Shown: positions 7,897 to 16,527 of the stretch, in pieces
Numbering within the stretch: the stretch's first letter is position 1
Layout of the letters: each line of letters begins with the position of its first letter
Origin: Tolumonas sp.
GTDB taxonomy: Bacteria; Pseudomonadota; Gammaproteobacteria; Enterobacterales; Aeromonadaceae
Length of the DNA: 34,216 nt
NCBI GenBank assembly: GCA_028683735.1
Contig: JAQUHG010000005.1
Span: forward strand, 1-34,216
Direction of reading: 5' to 3'
Made by a program: the position numbers and the translations under genes
The notes under the pieces: model-generated
What the model saw: the letters and a program-made list of their open reading frames with translations, nothing else
Told to the model about the DNA's origin: nothing
The model's database searches: none

Positions 7897-7940
7897 TGTG
7901 CCGTAGCAACCCATCTGCGGCACATTATTTCTCTCTTGTT
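7897..7940 (+). terminator. Intrinsic terminator after pepB
   Basis: TGTGCCGTAG (7897-7906) and CTGCGGCACA (7915-7924) form a 10-bp stem with one G-U pair and an 8-base loop. A pyrimidine-rich, T-heavy stretch follows (TTATTTCTCTCTTGTTTTT). This ends the isc/hsc/pepB block. Confidence 0.8.
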
Positions 7941-8026
7941 TTTCCTTGTACCTCCTCTCGGCTCTTCGCTTTACTCTGTTCATACTGCACCAATGTTTCA
8001 AAACTAGATCAACTTATCATTAACAC

Positions 8027-8032
8027 TATATT
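8027..8032 (+). promoter_or_regulatory. Candidate -10 element for ndk (TATATT)
   Basis: The 223-base gap 7886-8108 holds the pepB terminator and then an AT-rich stretch containing TATATT. No convincing -35 is visible 16-18 bases upstream (TAGATC at best). Apart from this I see no open reading frame or RNA structure in the gap. Confidence 0.3.
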
Positions 8033-8108
8033 TTCAATTGCAGAACATCCTGTTTCGTCATAACGTGTAGCAAGGATACAAATATGTATGATGATACAAG
8101 GACATAGC

Positions 8109-8540
8109 ATGACAATTGAACGCACTTTCTCCATCATTAAGCCTGATGCCGTGGCTAAAAATATTATCGGTGAGGTATATCACCGTTTTGAGTGCGCAGG
8201 CTTGCATATCATCGCAGCAAAAATGCTGCATTTGTCTCAAGAACAAGCCGCTGGTTTTTACGCGGAACACAAAGGTAAGCCTTTCTACGATAATCTGCTG
8301 AAATTCATGACCTCTGGCCCAATCGTGGTTCAGGTTTTGGAAGGACAGGATGCTATTCGTCGTCACCGTGAATTGCTTGGTGCAACCGACCCAGAAAAAG
8401 CACAGGCAGGCACTATCCGTGCAGATCATGCGATCTCAGTAACGCAAAATGCGGTGCATGGTTCTGATTCTGCCGAATCGGCTGCCCGCGAAATTGCATT
8501 TTTCTTCACTGAAGATGAGATTTGCCCACGCACGCGTTAA
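8109..8540 (+). CDS. ndk: Nucleoside diphosphate kinase
   Basis: Ndk transfers the gamma-phosphate from ATP to nucleoside diphosphates through a phospho-histidine and so balances NTP/dNTP pools. The 143-residue protein has the E. coli length. Motifs are [13 protein letters not shown] at the N-terminus, [14 protein letters not shown], and the active-site loop [16 protein letters not shown] with phospho-accepting His117. The start at 8109 is fixed by AAGGA at 8098-8102 (6-base spacing) and by the E. coli start [12 protein letters not shown]. An upstream in-frame ATG at 8088 lacks a ribosome-binding site. It is probably a single-gene transcript with its own promoter and a weak hairpin downstream. 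Confidence 0.97.
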   Translation: MTIERTFSIIKPDAVAKNIIGEVYHRFECAGLHIIAAKMLHLSQEQAAGFYAEHKGKPFYDNLLKFMTSGPIVVQVLEGQDAIRRHRELLGATDPEKAQAGTIRADHAISVTQNAVHGSDSAESAAREIAFFFTEDEICPRTR

Positions 8541-8544
8541 GCTC

Positions 8545-8567
8545 AACCAAGAGTTGGTTAAAATTTT
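8545..8567 (+). terminator. Weak terminator-like hairpin after ndk
   Basis: AACCAA (8545-8550), loop GAG, TTGGTT (8554-8559), followed by AAAATTTT. The stem is only 6 bp and AT-rich, so termination would be inefficient. It marks the boundary between housekeeping genes and the flagellar cluster. Confidence 0.4.
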
Positions 8568-8613
8568 GACATATCGTCAGTAATTTGACTTTATTGCACA
8601 CATCCTGTGATGA

Positions 8614-8642
8614 CACCTGATATAATTTATACATATCAGGTG
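8614..8642 (+). promoter_or_regulatory. Perfect 10-bp inverted repeat enclosing an extended -10 promoter of flrA
   Basis: CACCTGATAT (8614-8623) is the exact reverse complement of ATATCAGGTG (8633-8642), with a 9-base centre. The left arm runs into TGATATAAT, a TGn-TATAAT extended -10 (TATAAT at 8621-8626). Transcription would start near 8633, about 25 bases before the flrA ATG. A dimeric regulator bound to the palindrome would occlude the promoter. Which protein, if any, binds is unknown. Confidence 0.6.
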
Positions 8643-8657
8643 ATTGGAGATGTGGTG

Positions 8658-10097
8658 ATGGAGCAAATGGATAATCTGCTTCTGGTTGATGCCAATGATG
8701 AACGCCGTCAGCAATTAGAGACGGTGTTGTCATTTATGGGTATTCAGTGGCAGAGCGGTGGGGAAGAAGATTGTCTGGCTTATCTTTCTGCGGTGGAAAA
8801 TATCTCCGCAGTTGTAGTGGGCGATCTGAAAACAACAACCTTACCGGAATTAGCTACCCGTTATTCATCGGTTCCTTTTATCAGTGCAGAACAATCAGAG
8901 CTGAGTAATAGCAATATTATCGGTTTTTTGTCGCAGCCTTTTTCCTATGAATCACTGACACAGATGCTGCATTTCTGTCAGGCGTTTCGCTCTTTGCACC
9001 CCACATTACAAACCAGCCGCCAAATGCCGGCATTACTGAAACTGCTGGTTGGTAAAGGCAGTGCCATTCAAAGTGTGCGTAAATTGATTGAACAAGTCGC
9101 CAGTAAAGATGCCAATGTGTTGATTCTTGGTGAATCAGGCACCGGTAAAGAGGTGGTTGCGCGCGCAATTCATGAAATGTCTGGCCGAGCGAAAGGGCCG
9201 TTTGTGCCGGTAAACTGCGGTGCGATTCCTGGTGAATTGCTGGAAAGTGAACTGTTTGGTCATGAAAAGGGCGCATTTACTGGCGCAATTTCCTCTCGCC
9301 GTGGTCGCTTTGAATTGGCGGAAGGCGGTACGTTATTTCTGGATGAAATCGGCGATATGCCGATGCCGATGCAAGTTAAGCTGCTGCGTGTTCTACAAGA
9401 ACGCCTCTATGAACGGGTCGGTGGCACAAAACCGATCCAAGCGGATGTGCGTATCATCGCAGCGACACACCGCAATCTGGAAACCATGATCAGTGAAAAT
9501 CGTTTCCGTGAAGATTTATATTACCGCCTAAATGTATTTCCTATTGAGACCCCATCACTGCGTGAGCGACTGGACGATATCCCATTGCTGTTGCAGGAAA
9601 TGGTTAATCGTCATCAAGCCCAGCATCACGCCTTTGTACGCTTTACCCAGCGCGCGATGGAATCACTGATGCAACATAATTGGCCAGGCAATGTGCGTGA
9701 ATTATCTAATCTGGTGGAACGGTTATTAATTCTGTTTCCAAACCGGATCGTGGATATTCAGGATTTGCCCGCGAAATATCGTTATGGCGACTGGAGCGAA
9801 GACATGCCATTAGATGAAGCTGCATCGGAATGGGCTGAGCGCGAAGCTTTATCATCTGTGTTTATGGAAACGCCGGAAGAATCGCCATCTGTCGCTGCGG
9901 AACCGTTTGCTTCAGTATTACCAGAAGAAGGGGTCAATCTGAAAGAGATGATCGCTGAGCTGGAAATGGATTTAATTCGTCAGGCATTGGAAATGCAGGA
10001 CGGTGTGGTAGCTCGCGCGTCAGAATTATTAGGTATGCGTCGTACGACATTGGTCGAAAAAATGAAAAAATATGGAATGACGGCCAAAGATATGTAG
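8658..10097 (+). CDS. flrA: Flagellar master regulator FlrA/FleQ, sigma-54 activator
   Basis: This 479-residue enhancer-binding protein heads the polar flagellar hierarchy and switches on class II sigma-54 promoters. The N-terminal FleQ-type domain (about 1-120) resembles a receiver but is degenerate. The AAA+ domain has Walker A GESGTGKE (about 158-165), the sigma-54-contact loop GAFTGA (205-210) and [11 protein letters not shown] (Walker B). The C-terminal Fis-type helix-turn-helix includes [20 protein letters not shown]. In Vibrio and Pseudomonas, c-di-GMP inhibits this protein through its AAA+ region. I chose ATG 8658 because GGAG at 8646-8649 is well spaced; the longer frame from 8607 begins upstream of the likely transcription start. 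It lies after ndk and before a chemoreceptor gene, not directly before flrB. Confidence 0.95.
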   Translation: MEQMDNLLLVDANDERRQQLETVLSFMGIQWQSGGEEDCLAYLSAVENISAVVVGDLKTTTLPELATRYSSVPFISAEQSELSNSNIIGFLSQPFSYESLTQMLHFCQAFRSLHPTLQTSRQMPALLKLLVGKGSAIQSVRKLIEQVASKDANVLILGESGTGKEVVARAIHEMSGRAKGPFVPVNCGAIPGELLESELFGHEKGAFTGAISSRRGRFELAEGGTLFLDEIGDMPMPMQVKLLRVLQERLYERVGGTKPIQADVRIIAATHRNLETMISENRFREDLYYRLNVFPIETPSLRERLDDIPLLLQEMVNRHQAQHHAFVRFTQRAMESLMQHNWPGNVRELSNLVERLLILFPNRIVDIQDLPAKYRYGDWSEDMPLDEAASEWAEREALSSVFMETPEESPSVAAEPFASVLPEEGVNLKEMIAELEMDLIRQALEMQDGVVARASELLGMRRTTLVEKMKKYGMTAKDM

Positions 10098-10175
10098 TGG
10101 AAAAACAGCAAGTTTCTATCTGGACACTACACTGATCAAGACAAAAATCAATTGTGCTGATGCGGCGAGGGAATA

Positions 10176-11786
10176 ATGAAAATAGTACATAAGCTCATTT
10201 TGTTAATCGTGGTGGGTTTTTTTGGTAGCGTGTTAATCAGTATTATTGGTTTCAATAGGCTCTCTGATGTCAATAAAGAAATACGTACCGTCATGGACAA
10301 TACATTACCCAGTTTCAACGCATTAAATAATGCAAATATTGATTTTCTGGAGTTGCGATTGTTGCTCCGTTCTCATGTATTAACTTCAGACCTGAATGAA
10401 AAACAGGCATTGGAATCAAAGATTTCAGACAAAATAAAAGCATTAGATACTAATTTAGTTGGCTATGAACCACTGGTTTCTGATGAGCAAGATCGTGCAC
10501 TTTTTGAAAAAGTGAAAAGAGATGTCTTGAGTTACGAACAAGAGTCAAAAGTGACGCTGGAGCTATCAAGACAGAATAAAACAGAAGATTCTATAAAGTC
10601 TTTAGCTAATGCAGCGAATATTGCGGAGTCAGTTTCGACTTCTTTAGCTGAAGGCGTCAAATATAACGAAAAAATGGCGCGTGACGACGATAAAATCAGT
10701 CAGTCAAATTATGATTCAGCGAAGTGGGTTCTGGCTGTTTCAACTATCTCAGTCACCGGTTTTCTGGCGTTAATTGGCTGGCTTATTTACCGTCAGATCA
10801 GTACCGGCCTGAAGGTTGCGCAAACTACCATTTCCCGCATCGAAAACAGTCTGGATTTCACGTTACGTGCTGAAATAAGTGGCAGTGACGAAATAAGTTT
10901 AATGCTGCGGGCATTCAATCAGCTGATTGGGCGCATGCAAAATAACCTGCGTGAATTACTGCAAGGTGTTGAACAAGTTGCAGTAAGTGCTGACCGCCTG
11001 CAATCGTCAGCGCATCGGGTCTCTGAAGGTTCAAGCTCTCAGAACGCATCAACGTCTCATATGGCGGCTTCTGTTGAAGAAATGACGGTAAGTATTAACC
11101 ATGTTGCCGATCAGGCGAATACCACCAGTGAGCAGTCTAATGAAGTAGGCCGCAAAGCCGAAGCAGGTCAGGATGTCATTGCCCATACCGTTGATAATAT
11201 CCATGCCATTGCCGGTGCGGTTGATAACGCTGCACAAGATATTCAACAGTTGGAAGCGAAAGGCCGGGAAATTGAATCGGTTATTAATATCATCCGTGCT
11301 GTTGCTGAACAAACCAACTTACTGGCGTTGAACGCGGCGATCGAAGCTGCGCGTGCGGGGGAGCAAGGCCGAGGTTTTGCGGTCGTTGCTGATGAAGTGC
11401 GTAGCCTCGCAGCCAGAACTGCAACATCAACCAAAGAGATCGGCGATATTATTACAGCAATCCAGAATGTATCTGCTTCTGCCGTAAAACGTATGCAGGA
11501 AGCGATTGTTAAAGTCGAGCAAGGTGTTGAAGGTGCTGGTCAGGCCAATGAAACAATGGAAGAGATTTGCCGAGTTGCTACGGAGAGTGTCTCTCTGGTG
11601 GCCGATATTTCTCATGCCATTCGTGAACAGGGTGCTGCGACCAATTCAATTGCGCAACAGGTAGAAAATGTCGCCCAGATGGTGGATGAAAACACCCAAG
11701 CTGCCAATGAAACGGCGGATTTGGCAAATGATTTATCGAAGATTTCTGATGACATGAAAAAAGTCGTCATGGCCTATCGATTGTAA
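10176..11786 (+). CDS. Methyl-accepting chemotaxis protein inserted between flrA and flrB
   Basis: This 536-residue inner-membrane chemoreceptor has TM1 (about 6-26), a periplasmic four-helix-bundle-like sensor of about 155 residues, TM2 (about 183-204), HAMP (about 206-258) and a long cytoplasmic coiled coil. The signalling tip starts at residue 378 ([20 protein letters not shown], then [15 protein letters not shown]), the CheA/CheW contact. There is no C-terminal NWETF-type CheR tether. The ligand cannot be predicted. The sensor half is visibly more AT-rich than its neighbours, while the conserved half is like them. GCGAGGG precedes the ATG. The 78-base gap after flrA holds a 7-bp inverted repeat (TGTAGTG 10093-10099 and CACTACA 10125-10131) of unknown role. 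A strong terminator follows, so it is a stand-alone unit within the flrABC regulatory block. Confidence 0.94.
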   Translation: MKIVHKLILLIVVGFFGSVLISIIGFNRLSDVNKEIRTVMDNTLPSFNALNNANIDFLELRLLLRSHVLTSDLNEKQALESKISDKIKALDTNLVGYEPLVSDEQDRALFEKVKRDVLSYEQESKVTLELSRQNKTEDSIKSLANAANIAESVSTSLAEGVKYNEKMARDDDKISQSNYDSAKWVLAVSTISVTGFLALIGWLIYRQISTGLKVAQTTISRIENSLDFTLRAEISGSDEISLMLRAFNQLIGRMQNNLRELLQGVEQVAVSADRLQSSAHRVSEGSSSQNASTSHMAASVEEMTVSINHVADQANTTSEQSNEVGRKAEAGQDVIAHTVDNIHAIAGAVDNAAQDIQQLEAKGREIESVINIIRAVAEQTNLLALNAAIEAARAGEQGRGFAVVADEVRSLAARTATSTKEIGDIITAIQNVSASAVKRMQEAIVKVEQGVEGAGQANETMEEICRVATESVSLVADISHAIREQGAATNSIAQQVENVAQMVDENTQAANETADLANDLSKISDDMKKVVMAYRL

Positions 11787-11803
11787 TTTTTCTGATTAAA
11801 ATG

Positions 11804-11827
11804 AAAGGCAGCTTCGGCTGCCTTTTT
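11804..11827 (+). terminator. Intrinsic terminator after the chemoreceptor gene
   Basis: AAAGGCAGC (11804-11812), tetraloop TTCG, GCTGCCTTT (11817-11825), then more T. A stable UUCG-type hairpin with a U-run isolates this gene from flrBC. Confidence 0.93.
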
Positions 11828-11830
11828 AGT

Positions 11831-11845
11831 TGGCACGTTTTTTGT
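11831..11845 (+). promoter_or_regulatory. Sigma-54 promoter of flrBC
   Basis: TGGCAC (11831-11836), 5-base spacer GTTTT, TTGT (11842-11845) matches the -24/-12 consensus TGGCAC-N5-TTGC except for the last base. It lies 43 bases before the flrB ATG. FlrA is the expected activator by analogy with Vibrio. Confidence 0.8.
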
Positions 11846-11888
11846 CTTATCTGGTTATGCACACTATGTTGCGACGGGAAAATGACGG

Positions 11889-12935
11889 ATGAGCCAGATA
11901 ACTGAATTGAATAGCCACAACAAATCGACCGATGAAACTATGTTGCTGGCGGAAATTTTTGATCATATTCCTTCCGGCTTAATATTGGTCGATCGCGCAG
12001 GGAAAATCTTTCGGGTGAACCCTGCCGCACAAGCTCTGCTGGGTGGCAGCTTATTAGGTGAATCATGGTTGTCAGTCATCCAACGCGCGTTCTGTCTGCG
12101 TGATGATGATGGCCATGAAGTATCGTTGCGCGATGGGCGTCGGGTTCAGGTTTCAACATTACCCTTACAACATCAGCCTGGCCAGATGGTACAAATTACC
12201 GATCTGACTGAAACCCGTCGTTTACAAGAGCAAGTCAGCCATATGCAGCGGTTGTCGGCATTGGGTAAAATGGCGGCTTCACTGGCGCATCAAATCCGCA
12301 CGCCGCTTTCTGCGGCGATGTTATATGGTGCTAATTTAGCGAACCGGACATTGACACCAGAGTCACGTCAGCAATTCCAGCAAAAATTAATGATGCGCCT
12401 GAAAGAGCTTGAGCGTCAGGTGAGTGATGTTTTGTTATTTGCCCGCAATGGCGATCAGCAGAAAGTTGAACCGGTCGTATTGCGCGATCTGTTGCAACAG
12501 TTACAGCAACGCGCTGAAACGTTAATGACAACACATGACGTTGTGTTCACCGTTAATGGGCCGGAGCGAGACATCAACTTGTTGGCAAACAGCGAAGCCT
12601 TAACCAGTGCCTTAATGAACTTGTTAGAAAACGCCATACAAGCTGGGGGCAAGCAATTGCTGCTCACTGTTGAACCTGAAGCCGAACAGGTCATGCTCCG
12701 GCTGGTGGATAACGGTAAAGGCATTACCCGCGAACAGTTAGCCCGCATATTTGAACCTTTTTATACAACACGCAGCAGTGGAACTGGTTTGGGGCTGGCG
12801 GTTGTGCAGGCGGTTGTTCAGGCCCATCAGGGAACTATTCAGGCATCATCCTTACCCGGGGAAGGAAGTTGTTTTAGCATTCGTCTGCCATATCACCACG
12901 TACAACTACAACACGTACAGGAAGGTGCGGCATGA
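11889..12935 (+). CDS. flrB: Flagellar sensor histidine kinase FlrB/FleS
   Basis: This 348-residue cytoplasmic kinase phosphorylates FlrC to turn on class III (hook and basal body) genes. No membrane segment is visible. A PAS-like domain (EIFDHIPSGLILVDRAGKI) occupies roughly 20-115. The dimerisation/phospho-acceptor helix has LAHQIRTPLSAA with His134. The ATPase domain shows the N-box LMNLLENAIQAG, G1 LVDNGKGI, F-box EPFYTTRSSG and G2 GTGLGLAVVQA. CGGGAA upstream serves as Shine-Dalgarno. Its stop overlaps the flrC start by 4 bases (ATGA), a coupled kinase-regulator pair. It is driven by its own sigma-54 promoter because the chemoreceptor terminator blocks read-through from flrA. Confidence 0.94.
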   Translation: MSQITELNSHNKSTDETMLLAEIFDHIPSGLILVDRAGKIFRVNPAAQALLGGSLLGESWLSVIQRAFCLRDDDGHEVSLRDGRRVQVSTLPLQHQPGQMVQITDLTETRRLQEQVSHMQRLSALGKMAASLAHQIRTPLSAAMLYGANLANRTLTPESRQQFQQKLMMRLKELERQVSDVLLFARNGDQQKVEPVVLRDLLQQLQQRAETLMTTHDVVFTVNGPERDINLLANSEALTSALMNLLENAIQAGGKQLLLTVEPEAEQVMLRLVDNGKGITREQLARIFEPFYTTRSSGTGLGLAVVQAVVQAHQGTIQASSLPGEGSCFSIRLPYHHVQLQHVQEGAA

Positions 12936-14305
12936 GCCAGCGAACATTATTAGTTGTCGAGGATGACCCTGGTTTACAGGAAGCAATTGTCGATACATTA
13001 GAATTATCGGGCTATCACTGTGTAACGGCTGATTGTGGCGAGGCAGCATTGGTTGTTTTACAGCGTCAGAAAGTAGACATGATCATTTCTGATGTACAAA
13101 TGCCGGGAATGGATGGCTTGAGTTTGCTGCAAAACGTGCAGCATTTGTATGCACAGATCCCCATGTTGTTGATGACTGCGTTTGGCAACATCGAGGGTGC
13201 TGTCCGCGCGATGCGAGATGGGGCGGTTGACTATCTGGTTAAACCGTTTGCCCCTGAAGTGTTACTGAATCAAGTCAGTCGTTATGTACCGGCAAAGTTG
13301 GTTGAACGACGGACGCCTGTATATGGTGATCCGAGAACAGCTGAATTGTTACAACTGGCGGCTAAAGTCGCGCGTTCCGATGCGTCGGTAATGATTAGCG
13401 GGCCAAGTGGTACGGGGAAAGAGGTTTTAGCCCGTTATATTCATGATCAATCATCCCGTTCTGAACAACCTTTTATTGCCATTAACTGCGCGGCAATTCC
13501 GGAAAATATGCTGGAAGCAACACTGTTTGGTTATGAAAAAGGCGCCTTTACCGGTGCGGTACAGGGGTGTCCGGGAAAATTTGAACAAGCGCAGGGCGGC
13601 ACTTTGCTGCTCGATGAAATCACGGAGATGGATCCCGGCTTACAGGCTAAGTTATTGCGCGTGTTACAAGAGCGTGAAGTTGAACGGTTAGGCAGCCGTA
13701 AAACGATCAGTCTGGATGTCAGAGTGATTGCGACAACCAATCGTGATTTGCGTAAAGCCGTAAGCAATCATCTGTTTCGTGAAGATCTGTTTTACCGGTT
13801 AAATGTATTCCCGCTGCGCTGGTTGCCTTTACGTGCGCGGGCTGGCGATATACTGCCACTCGCTGAGCATTTGTTGCGCCGCCATACTATGGAACAGCGT
13901 TCAGCATTACCGGATATAACCACTTCCGCATGTCAGAAATTGCTGGCGTATAACTGGCCGGGAAATGTACGGGAACTCGAAAACGTCATGCAACGCGCGT
14001 TGATCTTAGCTAAAGATCAGAAGATCACGGCAGATGAGATCTTGTTTGATACCGATGCGGTGTACTCTACCGATGATGAATCGTCCTGGGATGACGAAAC
14101 GGACGACGTATTCAATGAACGAGTTCCAGGCATTGAAAAATTGGGTAATGAACTGCGTCAGCAGGAACATCAAATTATTCTGGATACCTTAATTGCTTGT
14201 GAAGGTAGCCGTAAAGCAGTCGCTGAACGTTTAGGGATCAGCCCCCGGACCTTGCGTTACAAGCTCGCACGGATGCGGGATGTCGGTATCGACGTGCCTG
14301 ACTAA
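12932..14305 (+). CDS. flrC: Flagellar sigma-54 response regulator FlrC/FleR
   Basis: This 457-residue NtrC-type activator is phosphorylated by FlrB. The receiver domain has the acidic pair Asp11-Asp12, phospho-acceptor Asp54 in ISDVQMPGMDG and the lysine of YLVKPF. The AAA+ domain has Walker A GPSGTGKE (about 157-164), GAFTGA (204-209) and TLLLDEITEM. The C-terminal Fis-like helix-turn-helix is RKAVAERLGISPRTLRYKLA. In Vibrio, FlrC~P activates class III basal body, hook and core flagellin promoters. The ATG overlaps the flrB stop. A 10-bp inverted repeat follows, probably ending the flrBC transcript. Confidence 0.95.
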   Translation: MSQRTLLVVEDDPGLQEAIVDTLELSGYHCVTADCGEAALVVLQRQKVDMIISDVQMPGMDGLSLLQNVQHLYAQIPMLLMTAFGNIEGAVRAMRDGAVDYLVKPFAPEVLLNQVSRYVPAKLVERRTPVYGDPRTAELLQLAAKVARSDASVMISGPSGTGKEVLARYIHDQSSRSEQPFIAINCAAIPENMLEATLFGYEKGAFTGAVQGCPGKFEQAQGGTLLLDEITEMDPGLQAKLLRVLQEREVERLGSRKTISLDVRVIATTNRDLRKAVSNHLFREDLFYRLNVFPLRWLPLRARAGDILPLAEHLLRRHTMEQRSALPDITTSACQKLLAYNWPGNVRELENVMQRALILAKDQKITADEILFDTDAVYSTDDESSWDDETDDVFNERVPGIEKLGNELRQQEHQIILDTLIACEGSRKAVAERLGISPRTLRYKLARMRDVGIDVPD

Positions 14306-14332
14306 TTCACTTATTGAGTTACCCTTCTTTTG

Positions 14333-14370
14333 ATCAGTCACTGTCCTAGTGACTGATATCATTACTTTTC
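14333..14370 (+). terminator. Hairpin after flrC, probable terminator
   Basis: ATCAGTCACT (14333-14342) pairs perfectly with AGTGACTGAT (14348-14357) over a 5-base loop. A pyrimidine-rich stretch follows (ATCATTACTTTTCTTCC). There is no pure T-run, so efficiency is uncertain; it lies 39 bases upstream of the fliE sigma-54 promoter and could alternatively be a regulator site. Confidence 0.6.
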
Positions 14371-14395
14371 TTCCTTTATCATTTGCTTACACTTC

Positions 14396-14411
14396 TGGCA
14401 CTTTAATTGCT
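14396..14411 (+). promoter_or_regulatory. Sigma-54 promoter of the fliE operon
   Basis: TGGCAC (14396-14401), TTTAA, TTGCT (14407-14411) is a full match to the -24/-12 consensus. It lies 54 bases before the fliE ATG and probably drives fliEFGHIJ and beyond under FlrA. Confidence 0.92.
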
Positions 14412-14464
14412 TTTCCATAGTTATAACGCATTAGAGTCAATTATTTGTCGAAGTGAGGAATGGT

Positions 14465-14785
14465 ATGGACGTGCAAGCAACATCCCTGATGAAACAATTG
14501 GAAGCCTTGCGCTTTGAAGCTTCAGGGGCTTCTGTCAAACCAGCCAGCGAAGGGAATGTTACTCAGGACTTTAATCAGTTGCTGTCACAAGCACTGAATA
14601 ATGTAAACGATATGCAAGGTCAGAGTGATCAGTTGCGTACGCGTTTCGATATGGGTGATCGAAGTATTAGCCTGTCGGATGTTATGATCGCCGGTCAGAA
14701 AGCATCAATCGCTTTTGAAGCAACCGTTCAGGTACGTAATAAAGTGGTGGATGCTTATAAAACCATCATGAATATGCCAGTGTAA
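14465..14785 (+). CDS. fliE: Flagellar hook-basal body adaptor FliE
   Basis: FliE (106 residues; 104 in E. coli) joins the MS ring to the proximal rod and is among the first proteins exported through the flagellar type III apparatus. The C-terminal half has the family pattern DMGDRSISLSDVMIAGQKAS followed by EATVQVRNKVVDAYKTIMNM, the rod-type helix. ATG 14465 is chosen because GAGGA at 14455-14459 is spaced 5 bases from it. An in-frame GTG at 14453 would include the Shine-Dalgarno itself. It is first in the operon under the sigma-54 promoter at 14396, and fliF follows after 14 bases. Confidence 0.95.
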   Translation: MDVQATSLMKQLEALRFEASGASVKPASEGNVTQDFNQLLSQALNNVNDMQGQSDQLRTRFDMGDRSISLSDVMIAGQKASIAFEATVQVRNKVVDAYKTIMNMPV

Positions 14786-14799
14786 AGAAGGGGTAAATC

Positions 14800-16524
14800 A
14801 TGGCTGAAGCAGCAGGGGATAAACGCACTGACCTGATGGTTGGTAGTAGTGATCCGTTACTGGATAAAGCGCTGGATGCCTCAGCAGCTAAATCCTCTTC
14901 TTTTAAATTTCTGTCGAATATGGATTTTTTACGACAGATCACGCTGATTCTCGGTTTGTTGATCTGCGTTGCTATTGCCGCGTTTATTTTTATGTGGGGT
15001 AATGAGCCGGAAATGCGGCCATTGGGTCATTTCAACACCCCTGAGATGATCAAAACGCTGGACTATCTGGATCAGCAAAAAATTGCCTATAAAGTGCAAG
15101 ACAACAACATCTTAGTAAAAACCACTGAATTCAGTACCGTGCGTTTACAGTTACAACGTGCGGGTTTTTCTGCTTCCAATGAAGAAAATACCGGTGATGA
15201 ATTATTGATGCGGGATCCTGGTTTTGGCCTGAGCCAACGCATGGAAGGTGAACGTCTGAAACTGAGTCGCGAACAACAATTATCCCGTGCAATTGAACAG
15301 TTTCAAGGTATCGGCAAAGCAACCGTATTGTTAGCAATCCCGAAAGATAACGTATTTGCACGTAATGAACGTAAGCCGAGTGCGACGGTTGTGTTGGTGT
15401 TAAAAAGTGCAGCCTTAAAACAAGAAGCTGTGGATTCTATCGTTGATACGGTGGCTTCTGCTGTTCATGGTTTGGAACCATCTCGTGTTACTGTAACCGA
15501 CCAAAATGGTCGTCTGTTAAATTCCGGTTCCCAAGATCTGATGACAGCGCGTAGCCGTAAAGAATTTGAGATCCAGCAAAAACAAGAAGCCGAATATAAG
15601 CAAAAAATAGATTCAATTCTGAGCCCTGTTTTAGGTTTGGATAATTACACGGCTGAAGTGGATGCCAGCCTCGATTTCTCACAAGAAGAACAAACTCGCC
15701 GAGTTTTTAATCCTGATGATCCTGCGGTTCGTTCTGAAGTGACGACGGAAGACAATAATGTCGGTAATGGTGCGACGGGTATACCGGGTGCTCTCAGTAA
15801 TCAACCGCCATCTAACGCGCAGATCCCTGAAAAAACGGGGGCACCGGGTTCAAGTAGTGCTACCAGTGGTCACAGCCGTAAAGAAGCAACCCGTAACTAT
15901 GAATTGAATACAACTATCAGCCATGTTCAGCGTCAGACCGGCAGTATTCGCCGTCTAACGGTCTCGGTGGCTGTGGACTATAAAACGTTAACAGACAAAG
16001 ATGGTAAAGTTGATCGTCAACCCCGTACACAAAGCGAGCTGGATACCATCCGTCGGTTATTACAAGGTGGATTGGGTTTTGACGTTAGCCGTGGCGACCA
16101 AATTGAAGTCGTTAGTATTCCCTTTAATCGCCCTGATCTGTCTATTGAGCCGGAAACCAAGGTGTGGGAATCAGACTGGTTCTGGCCTGCAGTCCGAATT
16201 GGCGCATCAATCGTATTGATCCTAATCTTGTTGGTAACGGTTGTGCGTCCGGTTATGAAGAAACTGCTCAATGCTGAACCAAGTGAAGGCGCGCTTAATG
16301 TCGACCTGGATTCAAGAATGGCATTGGAAGGAAGTGATGAACTCAGTTTGCTGGCATCACAAGCTGAAAGTGAAGAGCCTATATTTGGTTTACGTAATGG
16401 TCAGCTAGTGTTGCCTGATCTGCATCGTGATGAAGATTTGTTAAGAGCGGTACGTGCGTTGGTATCTAATGAACCAGATCTGGCAGCACAAGTTATTAAA
16501 GAATGGGTCAGTACGAAGGATTAA
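14800..16524 (+). CDS. fliF: Flagellar MS-ring protein FliF
   Basis: FliF (574 residues) forms the inner-membrane MS ring on which the export gate, switch and rod assemble. TM1 lies at about 47-68 and TM2 at about 460-482 (WPAVRIGASIVLILILLV). Between them are the periplasmic ring-building motifs (YscJ-like), with SREQQLSRAIEQFQGIGKA in the first domain and a disordered Gly/Ser/Pro-rich insert at about 320-360. The cytoplasmic tail ending RALVSNEPDLAAQVIKEWVS is the FliG-binding segment. AGAAGGGG precedes the ATG. It sits 3 bases upstream of fliG, so ring and switch are translated together. Confidence 0.96.
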   Translation: MAEAAGDKRTDLMVGSSDPLLDKALDASAAKSSSFKFLSNMDFLRQITLILGLLICVAIAAFIFMWGNEPEMRPLGHFNTPEMIKTLDYLDQQKIAYKVQDNNILVKTTEFSTVRLQLQRAGFSASNEENTGDELLMRDPGFGLSQRMEGERLKLSREQQLSRAIEQFQGIGKATVLLAIPKDNVFARNERKPSATVVLVLKSAALKQEAVDSIVDTVASAVHGLEPSRVTVTDQNGRLLNSGSQDLMTARSRKEFEIQQKQEAEYKQKIDSILSPVLGLDNYTAEVDASLDFSQEEQTRRVFNPDDPAVRSEVTTEDNNVGNGATGIPGALSNQPPSNAQIPEKTGAPGSSSATSGHSRKEATRNYELNTTISHVQRQTGSIRRLTVSVAVDYKTLTDKDGKVDRQPRTQSELDTIRRLLQGGLGFDVSRGDQIEVVSIPFNRPDLSIEPETKVWESDWFWPAVRIGASIVLILILLVTVVRPVMKKLLNAEPSEGALNVDLDSRMALEGSDELSLLASQAESEEPIFGLRNGQLVLPDLHRDEDLLRAVRALVSNEPDLAAQVIKEWVSTKD

Positions 16525-16527
16525 TAT

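Noticed and set aside
8607..8657. N-terminal extension of flrA by 17 codons
   Set aside because: It runs through the probable promoter palindrome and has no ribosome-binding site. ATG 8658 has GGAG at good spacing.
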